From contig NC_135181.1 in NCBI RefSeq assembly GCF_041146795.1, positions 42,257,559 to 42,321,558 of the forward strand: a stretch of DNA of 64,000 nt. Direction: 5' to 3'. The translations under genes were made by a program, and so were the position numbers. Every line of letters begins with the position of its first letter. The stretch's first letter is position 1. Below the pieces are notes generated by a model, which saw nothing but the letters and a program-made list of their open reading frames with translations, ran no database searches and was not told the DNA's origin. The DNA comes from Maylandia zebra (Eukaryota > Chordata > Actinopteri > Cichliformes > Cichlidae). Shown here piece by piece: positions 47,734 through 60,600 of this stretch.

Positions 47734-48755
47734 TAGGGATGGGTATCGTTTAGGTTTTATCCGATACCGGTGCCAAACCGGTACTTTTGAAATGGTGCCG
47801 GTGCTTAAACGGTGCTCAAACCGGTGCTTAAAGAATGGAGAACACAAAATTGGTCCAAAAACCTCTCATGTTCAGCTGTTTTTTTGTAAAAAGATAACAA
47901 TGTTAGCCTTTTCTGCAGCTATGGGGCATATATGGTATCACTCTTGGCTGGAAGCAGTGCTTAAACAATGGAAAAAACAAACTTTGTCCAAAGACCTCTC
48001 ATGTTTAGCTGTTTTCCACTTTTTCTTTGGTCATTTTAGCCTTTTTGGCCAGGGTGAAGGGAGTATCTGCCATCAAACAAGAAGACAGCCGCATGTAACT
48101 ACGAGGGTGTTTGCTAGTTCACCTTACATGCATTAATGTAATAACGTGGTTAGCCTACTCAACCTAAATTACACACGAACAACTTTAAGCTACTCACGCA
48201 GAGAAGAACGGCTGCTGCTGCATCATCATCCTCATCATTTCTGCTACACTGGCAGGGCTAGGGGCCAGGACTCTCCTCTTCGGGTTTTTGGGGGATGTTG
48301 CTAACTCCGATAACAGGCACCACACCCGCAGTAGATGTGCTCGGTGTGAGGTCTCGCAGCAAGCTATCAAATACGGCGCATTTCTCGGCTTTAAAAAAAA
48401 ATGCTTTGCGTCGCCAGGTGTTTCATCAGATTCGAGGTGTTACCTCCTTTGACAGTATCACAGTATCAGCTTAAAGCACTTGTTGCAGGCTGCTGAGTTT
48501 GCATCTTTTGCTGTGAAGTACAGCCAGACTTTTGACCGCTTCGCCTTGGGCATTTTTAATCTGTAGCTCTGCTCTAAAAGAACGTACGTACCTGGCCCCA
48601 CCCACTATCCTCGGAAACGTAAAATGATTGGCTAGAATCTAAAGCGTATCACAGCTCAGGGAAAAAAATCACCGAAATAAAGCACCGAAATGTGCGCTGC
48701 TTTTCGGTCTGGTCACTACCGTTTATGTCAGAACGGACACCGGTACCCATCCCTA
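47734..48755. mobile_element. hAT-like non-autonomous element
   Basis: Ends TAGGGATGGGTATCG and, inverted, TAGGGATGGGTACCGG are flanked by a perfect 8-bp duplication, TGTGTAAC (47726-47733 and 48756-48763). It is 1,022 bp long, with many ACCGGTGC repeats near the left end and no transposase seen. Confidence 0.82.
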
Positions 48756-49289
48756 TGTGTAACAGGTCATGTGACCACGAGGCAGGAGTCAAAGGCCTCC
48801 TCAGGTACGTCTCCGAGCAGATGAATAGAGCTTCGTGAAGAGCCTCTGACATTCTACTGAAAGACGTCTGTTAACGTTAATGATCAGTTATCAGGGATCA
48901 GCTGTGACTCAGCAGGCGATCGTAATCTGAACATCACCTGATCCCAACCAGGTGTTCCGATCATGTACCATGGTGACGCAGCCAGGTAAGTCCCTGGTGC
49001 TGATGCTGTGTTGGTGTGTGTGTCTGACTGTATATGTGCAGTCAGATGGTTCCCGTGCCAACGGTATGCTTCCTTAACTTTAAATCAAACAGCTGCTGGC
49101 CCCGCCCACACCAGGCTGACCAAAGTGAGTGACAGAGAATAACAGCCAATGGGAGTACCTCATTCTGCAAGGGGGCGGGTTTACCAGTGTTCCTATTGGC
49201 CCGTGAAGCTCAGGTGGGCTGTCCTGTTGGCAGCTGTTAGAAGTGTTCACAGTTAAGAAACAGCTGTTTCAGGCTCTGTGACCTTTAAC

Positions 49290-50962
49290 CAGAGGTGTGG
49301 ACTCGAGTCACATGACTTGGACTCGAGTCAGACTCGAGTCATTAATTTTATGACTTTAGACTTGACTTGAAAAAATGTTCTAAGACTTGTGACTTGACTT
49401 GGACTTTTACACCAATGACTTGGGACTTGAATTGGACTTGAACCGGTTTACTTGAAAAGACTTGATATTTTACCCCAAATATAAAATTTAACATGCATAT
49501 TATATAGAGATTGAAAATGTGACGTCATTCACGGGTAGAACCGCAAAGGATTCTGGGAACTCGTGGCAAGCGGTACTAGCGCACGCAGGCTTTCAATTGA
49601 AATCAGTCACACAGCGATAAAAAGAAACACAAAAATGTCAAGAAGCTGTTGTATTATTAACTGCAATAGCCGGTCGCATGACAGCCACGGGAAGCCGACG
49701 GGTAAAGAGATCGGTTGTTATCGGATTACGTCGTGGAAGAGAAATTGTTCGAGCCATGTTTCCGAAGTAACAAAGAGGCGACTGGATTGCAGCCATTCAA
49801 AGATCAAATATAACGTCCCAGAACCCTCCAGCTCACAGGTTAGTCTGCTCCAAGCATTTACACAAAGGTCAGTCTGCTGTTGTAGTTAATGAGTCATTTT
49901 CATAACATAATTGGTGATATAGGTTACAAGCAAGTCTGGCGCTGAACAGAAATTGTCGCGCTATGCTCCTTTATTTATTGTGCATAAATAGTAAATTATC
50001 CTGACACAATATTGCGTTTCGCTTCTGTTATTATGGTACATTGACAAAAACATATACTTTTATTCACAGGATAAAACAGGTTTTTTGTATCACTAATTGC
50101 CCAGTACGATTACAGCATACAGTATTATTGTCACTGCTACATTTCTGTGATGCTACCAGAAATTATTTCCACTACTAATTAATTACCGTTGAGCTCAAAG
50201 GTTATATTAATAAACGGTTAACGAATGTGTATTTATGACGACGATTTGTGAGACTGGTAAACTTATGATACGTACGATGGTCTTTACTTTCTACACGGTG
50301 CATTTCAAGGTCCTGCACCCATCCGTCGGTAAACTGTACCTGGGCTTGTTGCAGTGACCGGAAGTTACTAAACTTCATGAGTGTATGCACTCACTCCAAG
50401 AACCGTATAATTATAAATATGCATATAAATATGCTACGATGAGATAGCTGACTTCATCTAACTAGCAAATGTTTTCCAGGCTACGTTGGTGATACAGTTT
50501 TTTTTAATGTGTATGATATTTTTGTCATGCGATTTTAAAGCTGGTCCTACAACCGCATCCAAGAATAACATGCAGCTTATCTCAGAACCGTCGGTGAAAA
50601 TTATTCTTGGAGCTAAGTTTAATTGAGCTGCATTTTAAAGAGGTGCAATTTCACAATTTGTGTATATTTTCTAAGTTCACTATTTTGTATGTGTTGAGAA
50701 AAACACAGATTTTAAAATTACATGGTCTAATATTTACATTTAGCATAACTGCAACATTATTTTTTCGTTTGTTTTTTTTAAAGACTCGAAAGGACTTGAA
50801 ATTCAAAGTTTCAGACTTGTGACTTGACTCGGACTTTTACACCAGTGACTTGAGACTCAACTCTGACTTGCCTGACATTACTTGAGACTTGACTTGAGAC
50901 TTGAGGATAAAGACTTGAGACTTACTTGAGACTTGCAAAACAATGACTTGGTCCCACCTCTG
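49290..50962 (+). mobile_element. 8-bp-TSD element carrying a THAP domain
   Basis: Ends CAGAGGTGTGGACTCGAGTC and, inverted, CAGAGGTGGGACCAAGTCAT are flanked by a perfect 8-bp duplication, CCTTTAAC (49282-49289 and 50963-50970). Dense GACTTG/CAAGTC subterminal repeats sit at both ends. The length is 1,673 bp. hAT and P elements both make 8-bp duplications. The THAP domain inside favours a P-element link, while the CAGAGGTG end looks hAT-like. Confidence 0.8.
49635..49905 (+). pseudogene. THAP zinc-finger domain of the transposon
   Basis: The frame starts MSRSCCIINCNSRSHDSHGK and continues YRITSWKRN. After a shift near 49790 it reads WIAAIQRSNITSQNPPAHRL then VCSKHLHKGQSAVV. The C-x4-C, Trp, and C-x2-H spacing are those of a C2CH THAP DNA-binding domain, usually found at the N-terminus of P-element transposases and THAP proteins. 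A stop ends it at 49905. No catalytic domain follows. One frameshift interrupts it. Confidence 0.65.
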
Positions 50963-51524
50963 CCTTTAACCTTAATAATTCCAACTCAACAGCCATATTA
51001 CCTGTGAGCTGTGACATCACAAACCCTCACTAGGGCTGTACAAGCCCCGTCCTCACACAGCCAGTCACATTACTGAGCTGTGAGTGTGTATGATGCGATA
51101 AATAAGCACCCTCAGGTGTTTCCAACCTGGCTGCATAATGGACTGTCTGTGCTGCAGGTTTACCTGGACCAATCAGAGGCTTCCTGTCTCATGATCAGAC
51201 AGGCCAGTGTGTTCCGCTGACTTCTGACCCATAATCAATCACTTCCCGTTTGTAGCTCCAGGCTCATGGACACACTCACCTTACCACTGGTTACAGCATG
51301 GAGCACTGTGACTGGAGAGAGAGGTCACTGACTGCACGTCCTCCAGGTGAGTACTGAAACCAGACACACACACCAGATGTTTCACATAGTCCCTCACAAA
51401 CACACACAACTTCCACTCTGACGCCGCTGCGCCCGTACACGCCGCCATCTATCTATCTACCTGCGTGTGTGCTGACAGCTACAGGTGTGACTCTCACCTG
51501 TTTGTTTTCAGATCTCCAGTCAGG

Positions 51525-51550
51525 ATGTCCGACTCCTCTGATGAAGGTAG

Positions 51551-51622
<72 letters not shown>

Positions 51623-54600
51623 ATATCTGTCTCACACTGTGTGTTTCTTTCAGATGACCAGAGGAAGGCTGAGCCTACCAGCAGGTGAGTGTACCTGCGC
51701 AGGAGCTTTCAGCTTCTGTATCAGAGATAGGTGAGATAGGTGTGGTCACATGTGTTGTTTGTGTGACAGGATGTGGGCGGAGCCTCAGCCTGGCCCATCC
51801 AGGTGTCAGCCCAGCAGACAGGGTTACTGTGGTTACTGCAGAGTCCTGTACAGGAACCTGGACCAGGTATGCACACACGTCACAGGAGAACCTGAACGTG
51901 CCCTTAGGTCATGTGACTCTCTGATCACGTTGTGTGTCTTTTCCAGCACCTGTCCAGTCTCAGACACCTGGATTCAGTCCGGGCGTCCTCCAGAGGCTCA
52001 GGGTCCACCTCAGCAAGCGGCAGAAACAGACTGACTCTGCTGGAGCGCTTCCTCGAGGACGTTCTGCAGCACCACCCACATCGCTACGACGACCCCAGGT
52101 AACCCACATAGATGCACCTGTGACAGTCTTAACCTGTGTGTTCACATGAAAGGGGCGGAGCTGGCACCATGTGACAGAACACGATCCCCGTGAGTGTCAC
52201 CTGCTACAAACATGACACTATCAGAGGATTAAAACCCTACCAGTGAAATATTCTGAGAATTAATGTCTATGATTGCACACCAGTACTGTCACTGTCAGCT
52301 GATTAGACATGTGACCGTCCTGTCTCCGTGACAGCGAGCCGGCTAAACAAAAAGAGCTGTTATAAGCTAACATTAGGCCACCTCCTGTTAGGCTCGAGTG
52401 TCCTAAAAATTACGCTTTCCCTCAGTTTGATTACTTCCTCACATCCTACAACTTTGTCCAACAAACTTAGATCTACTTCAAAGACAAATTCATTAATGCA
52501 AACTAAAAACAGCTAACGGGATTAAGTGAGCAAAACACTTACCCACGGAAAATTTCAGGATAGCCTCAGTATCGCTGTCAGCAGTGAGCTTCTCTGACTC
52601 ACATCGTTTTCAGCCTGTTCCAGAGTAAATAAAGGTGGGGGCTTCTCACATAGACAGCTGAGGTAAACGGAGGGAAAAACTCCACAGTGGCTCCAGTAGT
52701 AGAAACTCACTGTGGTTATTATGTGGTATATGGGATCTCTCTTGGATGACTGAAATATGTTTGTTTTTCTGTATTTTCAGTCTCACCTTCCCTCTCCTCT
52801 CCTTTTATCATCTGTCCGCTGTTACCCTGGTAACATGGGACCCTGGTAACAGTGGCCAGAGCTTTGTGACTGGTTTGCCAGACACCAAATATTCTAGCGC
52901 AGGGGTAGGCAACCTTTCTGATGGCGAGTGCCATTTAAAATTTCCTCAGAGGTCAGTGTGCCATATGATTGCATTAGCAATCAACTTAATAACGCTCTAT
53001 ATTAACAGTTACACACTATATACAGGGTGGGCCATTTATACGGATACACCGTAACAACATGGGAATGGTTGGTGATATTAAAGTCCTGTTTGTGGCACAT
53101 TAGTATATGTGAGGGGGGCAAACTCCTCAAGATGGGTGGTGACCATGGTGGCCATTTAGAAGTCGGCCATCGTGGATACAACTTTTGTTTTTTCAATCCG
53201 GTTGTTCAGTCTGACGTCACTAGCCGTGTCTGGGTCTAAACTCCGCTGCAGGTCCATATATCAAACGATCACTGTGGCATTACTGAGAGTTGAAAAACTG
53301 TCTAAAGTCTTTCATCTTTAATAAAATGATCAGCGTTCTGCTCTACCAGGTGTAACAATTGAGTTTAACATCCAGGCATCCATGAAAATGGAATTTATGA
53401 CATTTAACAGAGTTAGAAGTTAGCAGGGAGTTAGCTCGCTAGCTTCTATCTAAATACAATATAGCATGTCCTGACTGCAGGGTTTTGGAAACAAATTAAA
53501 ACGTACAGCTTTCTTATCACTTCCAGCATAAATGAAGACAGAAAACTAAACAGCAGTGACGTTTGTAGGGTTACTGAAGTTGGGCTAGCTGGTATATAAT
53601 GATGTGCTACGTGACCGCTAGCGACATAGCTATGTTAGCATAATATAAACAAGCTAACTTTTTTTTTCCACTCGATAAAAGTTAACGTGAGTTTTCTCGG
53701 TGGTCAGAAACAAATGTAATCGCATGGCAGGATGCTGTAAAAGGACCAAACTTCAGCCAGGAGAACAACTGAGATAATCCATCCACAATACGAGGTTAGT
53801 CATTCATATACTGCTGCATGGGCTGGGCTGTAGTTACATCCTAAGGTTTTAAAAACTGAGCTTAAATAAATGATTAGCGGTAATAAAAGCCGAGGGAGGT
53901 CAACAGGGATCACTGACTGTTTTAGGAGCTTTTTGAGATCAAATAGAAGAAAATACATAACATTAAACATGTTAACAACACAAAAGCCATATTAAACGCA
54001 GACTACTTTAGACCCGGAAGTAGGATTCGTCGCGTCATCACTGAACAACCGGATAGGAAGAGGGCCATGTGACACATCAGACTTATTGGTAATGTCACAA
54101 GAAAAACAATGGTGTGCTTGGTTTCAACGTAACGTAACATAACACGCCATTGATGGCCGACTTCTAAATGGCCACCATGGTCACCACCCATCTTGAGGAG
54201 TTTGCCCCCTCACATATACTAATGTGCCAGAAACAGGACTTTAATATCACCAACCATTCCCATGTTATTACGGTGTATCCATATAAATGGCCCACCCTGT
54301 AGAACCACTTTATAGAATTATTTTTGTTCGCAGATGTTGGCAGCTATCAGCGAATAGTTATCAGCTATTTTGAAACAAAAAAAGACACTTTTTATCCATA
54401 ACAAGAACTCCATAACAGCAAATGGACTGTACAACAGAAAATACAAATGCTATATATGGTCTCCTCACAAGAATGATAAGAAAACTAAGCCAATATGGCA
54501 TGTCTGTTAATACAGAGACACACATGTTAGTGTGATCTCTGGTCTCCCAGGCACAGGTCTCTGAGTGTCCAGCATTCAGAGGCTACCTGAGGACACTCAT

Positions 54601-57600
54601 GTGAGAGAAAATCTGCTCACACAGATATGTAGAGCCAAATACTGTCAATAAGGCCTCTGCAATGTTCTGAAGACAGTTAAACTTGTCAGGTAGTGATGTC
54701 CAGCAGGTGAACATGCAGCTCCATGAACACGCACAGCTGTGGATTCCAGCTGCTTCGATGTTGCATTAACTGGCATTACCTCAGCCAGTTAATGTGAGAC
54801 AAATCCAGCTGCTCATTAAAGATTTCTGGTTTGATCAGAAAATAAAACATTGGTCCAAACACCTGAAAGTCCCAAAAATGCATTGTGTCTCGAGTCTACG
54901 GATGTATCCATGTATCTCCGTGGTGCTGATGCTGTGCTGAGCAGAAAGCTCCTGAAGCTTTTGAAATGTCAGAATGTGGAAAGCTAACAACGTCCCTCTC
55001 ACCAGTAAGTTATTTTTAGCAGCCCGGGCATTTTGACTAAAGACCGGCCCACCAGGTATTAAAGCCATAAAGCCTTTGAATGAAAACAAACGCTGTGGTG
55101 ACAGTGATGTACAGTCTTGTTGGTATATGTATGATTTCTATACATTTTACATCAGATAAAAACTTTGGTTGTAAGCTTCAGATAATTATTTAATAACAAC
55201 CAGACATTTTAAATGACAATAAGGAAGTATTTCTTTGTGCCCCCCTCTCCCTGTTAATGCCCTACCTGCCCCCCTGGCAACACTTTGCTAGATCCGCCCC
55301 TGCACAGTTACCAGCTGTCAGCTGCTTAGAAAAGGATCCTGGTGTTATTTGTCTCTCAGAAACAGTTCATAACTTCAACTCATTCATGTCACCTAAAAGG
55401 TAAACCTGTTTCTCCATCACCTGTTCAGCTCTGATGATCCAGTAAGGACGTCTCCTGGTTTCATCTTCATGTTTCCCTCTCACCACATATCCAAACCGAC
55501 ATCATGACCAGCAGCTTTACAGCTGTGGCTCCAGCAAACATCAGCTGATACTAGAAATTAATATTAAATAAATTCTAACAACAGCTGATCAAGCTTAAAA
55601 GTGCTGTTGTTGTTTACCGCGACATCTGCTGGTTTCCTCTTTCTGGCGCAAAGTGGGCGATAAACAAACAAGAGAGAAAAGCCGATCAGCTGATCATTGA
55701 TCAGTTTCATGATTAAAGTAGCAACAGGAGAGAGAATGAGAGGAGAAGGCTGTATCCCAGTTCAGGGTCTGCAGCCTTAACGATCCTCAAGGGCCGCGTA
55801 CTCAAAGACCGCTAAGGCCGGAAGTGCGAGGCTTGTGAAATGGGACGGTCTAGCCTCCGTCGCGCTGCCCAGGTTGCCTAGCAACCATGATACTAACAGC
55901 TGGAAATGTGTCATACAGCTTTGTTTGACAGAAATGAAGGAGAATGTTCATTTGTTTGTTTCTACATGAGCTTTGATCATTCTCTGTAAGATTAAGCTCA
56001 GCTATTGAACGGCGTATATTTTAAAGTAAAGGCTTTAAAACCAAGTTAGTACAAACGTCATATCACATAATTTTGCCAACACGTGGCCAACAGTAATGTT
56101 TAATGTTCTTCGTTATTAAACATTTGCACATAAAGAAGTGACGTCATATTCAGCACTTACTTAAAGTTTACTCTTCGGGCGCCCCTCATCCGCCGTTTAT
56201 TTTCGGCAAAATTATCCACACCCACCGCCGCGCTATGCATTCTGGGATATGTTGGGCCACGAAGTCTACACCGCCACATCCTTAAAATTCAGGGAAATGA
56301 AGGACGCATTTGAGGGCTGCATTTCGAGCAGCCTTTGAATTGGGACAGCCTTCGTCGTGTCGCTGTGACGTAATCAGCCTTAAAGTGCGGCCTTTAAGGC
56401 TGCAGACCCTGAATTGGGATACAGCTGAAGAGGCAGCTGTGCAGCAAAGACAGAATAACTCCACCTTTGTGTCTTTTTTCATTCTAGCTGAAGTCCAGGA
56501 CAAACTGCGTCCCCTCTCAGCTCAACATGAAACGCGTAATATTTTGCGGGAGGATTCCGTCTTTTTACGGGACGGTTGGCAACTATACTAACTGACCTTA
56601 TGAATTAAATAAAGTTCAACATCAGTAACATCATAGCACCCACCCAGCTGTATAGAAACTCCGTCATGCTAGCTGGTAGCAGTACGAGTTATTGTAACTG
56701 ACTTTAAAAAGTCAGTATAAGGAAAATAAACTCCACCTGAACTTGGTTTATATCTGACCAGATAGACTGCAGGTCATAACTTCTTACCTGAAGGTCAGTT
56801 CACCTGACGCTGGTGAAATATTAGTGTGTCATGTATTTGTTCACGACATTTTTCTGATGGGCAAAAGTATTGATATCATGATGAACAAGGGTGGTGATTC
56901 TTATGACTTTGTGTATATAATTTGGCATTTTGTACAAATGTATGCTGATAATACAAACATGATATCATTTCATTCATTTCAAAGGTTTATTTGCATGACG
57001 CACAAACAGAGACAATTGAACGGTACAAATGTGTTGTGCATGACACGAATTCAAACGTGGTGCAGATGTGTGTCACATGTTGATCTGGCTGTAGGCTGTG
57101 GCACTTGGCCAGAGGTGGCGCTGGTTGATTCGAGTCCATGTTGGTGCACACAAAGTAAACTGCACGCTTTAGTTGTGAAGCAAAAACGCTGAAACCGGAG
57201 AAATACAACGTGCGAGGGGAACGATAACGACGACTAGAGTCTCCTGATCGTTTACTCTTGCTGTCCTGTGAACGACATCGGCGTGGTATTACTTGTTTGC
57301 TGTTTTCGCGATCGCGTCGCGCATGAGGATATCACCAGGTAAACTCGCCACATTTTTAAACATTTTGTTGTTCAACAGCATCAAGACTGACGGAGTGTGT
57401 TTGAGATAACCTCACAAGTGTCACAGATGACACATTTGGCGTTTTTTTGCTGGTCTGTAGGTAGCAGCTCCTGAAACGCAAGTCTGCCACACATCTGTTC
57501 GACCAACGCCAGTTGATCTAAACGCCAGTTGATCTAAACGCCAGTTGATCTGGAACACCGGCGGCCGCCTCGGGTCTCTCCTCGTCCTGCCTCCGATCGC

Positions 57601-60600
57601 CCTCATCCACGTGCTGGCCTCCACCACTTGTTAATTTTACTGAATCTGTGGAAGCTCCGCGATGCCACCACCAAACAACTGAGTTATTTTTACACACCGG
57701 CCAGCATCTGGCCAATCCACCACCTTTCATTGTTTATACTGTTACAAAAAAAAATAAAAAAATAATCATCGGGTCACCGATGGCCAGTCCAGCTATGGCC
57801 GTGCCATCAGTTAACCCTTCGCGTGCCAACTGTGGCACGCGTGCCTAGGGTTGCCGACCCCTGTTCTAGTGGATGAGAAAAGAGTCACTCTGAGGCTAAC
57901 AAAGATTTGAACGTGTACATGAAGCTGAGCATCAGGACAGACCACACAGTGACTAACCTCATGTTGCTGATGGATGATCTCAGATGAAGTTTGGGCTGTT
58001 CTCAGTATCTTTTCATTTGCATTTGCCCATCAGGAACTCTCACATAAACTTTTATTGAGGGGGGAAAGTTAGCTGTGTCGTCCAGCTTCACTGTGCTAAT
58101 GTGTTTATATTACCATAGCTCTGTAGGTAGAACACCAATATACCTTGAGGGCCGGTGTCCTGCAGGTTTTAGATCCCACCCTGGGTCTACACAGCTGAAT
58201 CAAATGATTAGTTCATTACCAGGCCTCTGGAGAACTGCAAGACATGTTGAGGAGGTAATTCAGCCATTTGAATCAGCTGTGTTGGATCACGGACACATCT
58301 AAAAACTGGGGGGAGTTGGGGGCCCCTGACCTAGGGTGACTGAAGGTGGACCACCTTCAGTCACCCTACAAACGTCACTGCTGTTTAGTTTTCTGTCTTC
58401 ATTTATGGGACTTCTTTTAACTCCCTGCTAACCTCTAGCTACATGAAACTTAATAAATCCTGTTTCTTATGGATCCCTGGAAGTTAGAGTTTACAACAGT
58501 CTGCACCCTGAGACAGCTAATCACACAAGACTTAGGAGGTAGACACCCCAGTAATAAGTGAACTACCTTCATTGTAAATCCACAGTCACCACTGAAGTTA
58601 CCTGGATAGGACAGGTAGCTTCAGGGTTTCATAGCGCAGACCTCTGACAACTCAAACAAACCTGTTTATTTACCTGTCCAATTGTTTGTCCGCCTCAGGC
58701 CGTCTCACACTGACCTCCCATCAGTTTCCACCCCCCCATTGCCAAAAGCGGAGCTCGATGAAGTCCGTTTGTCCGACAACAGCCAGTCTCAAGGTACCCG
58801 GGAATGCCTGCCCAGCTCTGATGACGCTTCCTGTCACCCAGCCCGTCCGATGGAAGAAGATGATGCCTGCAGCCAGTCAGGCGACAGAGTGGGCCAGGAG
58901 AGGCTGTCTGTACCTATAAGAGAGCAGGACGAAGGCATCATTGATCACACCCACTCTCCTTACAGCAGAGCGCCGGCCTCTCAGTTGGAGACTCCGCCCC
59001 CTGTCCATAGGAAAGCCCATAGGAAGACGAACAGGAGGAAAACCAGTGAGTCCTCGTCCTCCTCGCAGCGCCCTGGAGGTCCAGGCCATGGCCCCCAACC
59101 CCACCTGACCCCCACAGACCACAGGCCTGGTCCAGGTGAGAGGCCCTGGCTCACCTGGCAGAGGGAGAGGAGGGAGGCCCACAGAGAGGATGCATTCTCC
59201 TCAGGCCACACGGACCCTCTGGACCAGACCATCGAGGAGGTTAGTTCCTGTTCCAGTACACTGATGGTTCCCAGGTGGACTTCCTGTCAACCAGTCTCTC
59301 TGTTCCACCCGCAGGTGATTCAAAGGTGCTGTTATGCCGCCATTTCCTGCCAAGATGATACAGACAGCTTCCAGCTAAGCCTCCCTGTTTCCATGGAAAC
59401 ACCGAGTGAAGACTGGGACTCGCCTGTGCAGGTACCTGTGGGTCCAGGGAAGAATTGGGCGTGTCCTGACAAGCGCAGACACTGATCACTGATGTCACCT
59501 TGCAGGTGGTTTTGCAACGAGCGCGAACTCTCAGTGACACACCTGCGCAGGTGAGTCAGGCGGAGGGGCGGGACCTCTGCCATCTGATGGACACGCAGGT
59601 GGACGTGGAAGATAGAGTGTACTCACAGCAGCTGCACTTTGCCCTCCACGGGCCGGGTGACAGGACGGAGGAGGGGTTCTGGACCCTACCCATCGAGGAG
59701 GTGAGGCCCGCCCCGGAGCGTATCCCAGAATCCTTCAGGGGGAAGACCTGGACCCAGATCCAGCAGGAGGACGAGGAGAAGGTGGAGAGGCTGGTGAGAC
59801 AGTTCAGGCGTGGGCGCTTCATCTGCTACTTCGACACAGAGTCCCTCGCCAGGTGAGCCAGAACCTGCCAATATTACAATCCACAGGAAACAAGAAGTCA
59901 GCTGAGCTTACATAAAGCTAGTTGAGCTTACCTGACAGGGCTCTAGAGTGCGACCAGTTTGGTTGCAAATGCGACCTAATTTCTCAAAGGTGCGACAAAA
60001 AAAAATCCTAGGTTCAAGTAAAAAAAAAAACAGTCTCCGCAACTCTGAAAGTCTCTGTGTGGCCAACAACAGACAACATTATGCCCATATCGTGGTCCAA
60101 ACCAATCAGAGATAGTCAAGGTCGGGACCTCTCAGGTGCCCATGCACAAGGTAAGGTGTTCAGATATTGAGATGTTCAGTTCAAAACCTTTGAGGCACTT
60201 AATTTTGACTTTCTTTTAATTTTATATATCTTAAGATATTTTAAGTTTAAATTTCAGCTCAGTGAAGCACTTTAAGCACAAGAACTTTTTCTGCACCGTA
60301 TTTTTAGGACTATAAAGCACACTTAAAATCCTTTAATTTCCTCAAAAGTGTGCCTTATGTATGAATTCTGGTTGTGCTTACTGACCACAAAACGATTTTA
60401 TGTACACGGCGCTCAAAGATCTGTGAAAATGGTTCAGCATCTCTTTGGTAAGCTATGAAGCCGCACCACTTGATAGATTGTTGGAGCACAGCTGCTACCA
60501 CAGTCAGGAGCCTCGTGTAGTGATACGCACTGTGCTTCAGCATAATATTACCGTATTGTGTGTGTATAAGGACCCCAAAATGGCTCCTGTTAAGAGACAT

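Larger units (their letters stand above)
52900..57863 (-). mobile_element. 4.96-kb hAT transposon in zdbf2 intron 4
   Basis: Ends CAGGGGTAGGCAACC and, inverted, CAGGGGTCGGCAACC are flanked by TTCTAGCG (52892-52899) and TTCTAGTG (57864-57871), which match at 7 of 8 positions. On the minus strand about 54760-54420 encodes a decayed hAT C-terminal dimerisation region (NIAEALLTVFGSTYLCEQIF). A mariner-type element, another hAT end, a MITE and a dispersed repeat lie inside, so the original element was much shorter. Confidence 0.72.

Noticed and set aside
57421-57730. Overlapping ORFs with a repeated CGCCAGTTGATCTAAA motif
   Set aside because: Short direct repeat within hAT composite sequence. No domain or splice context supports a gene.
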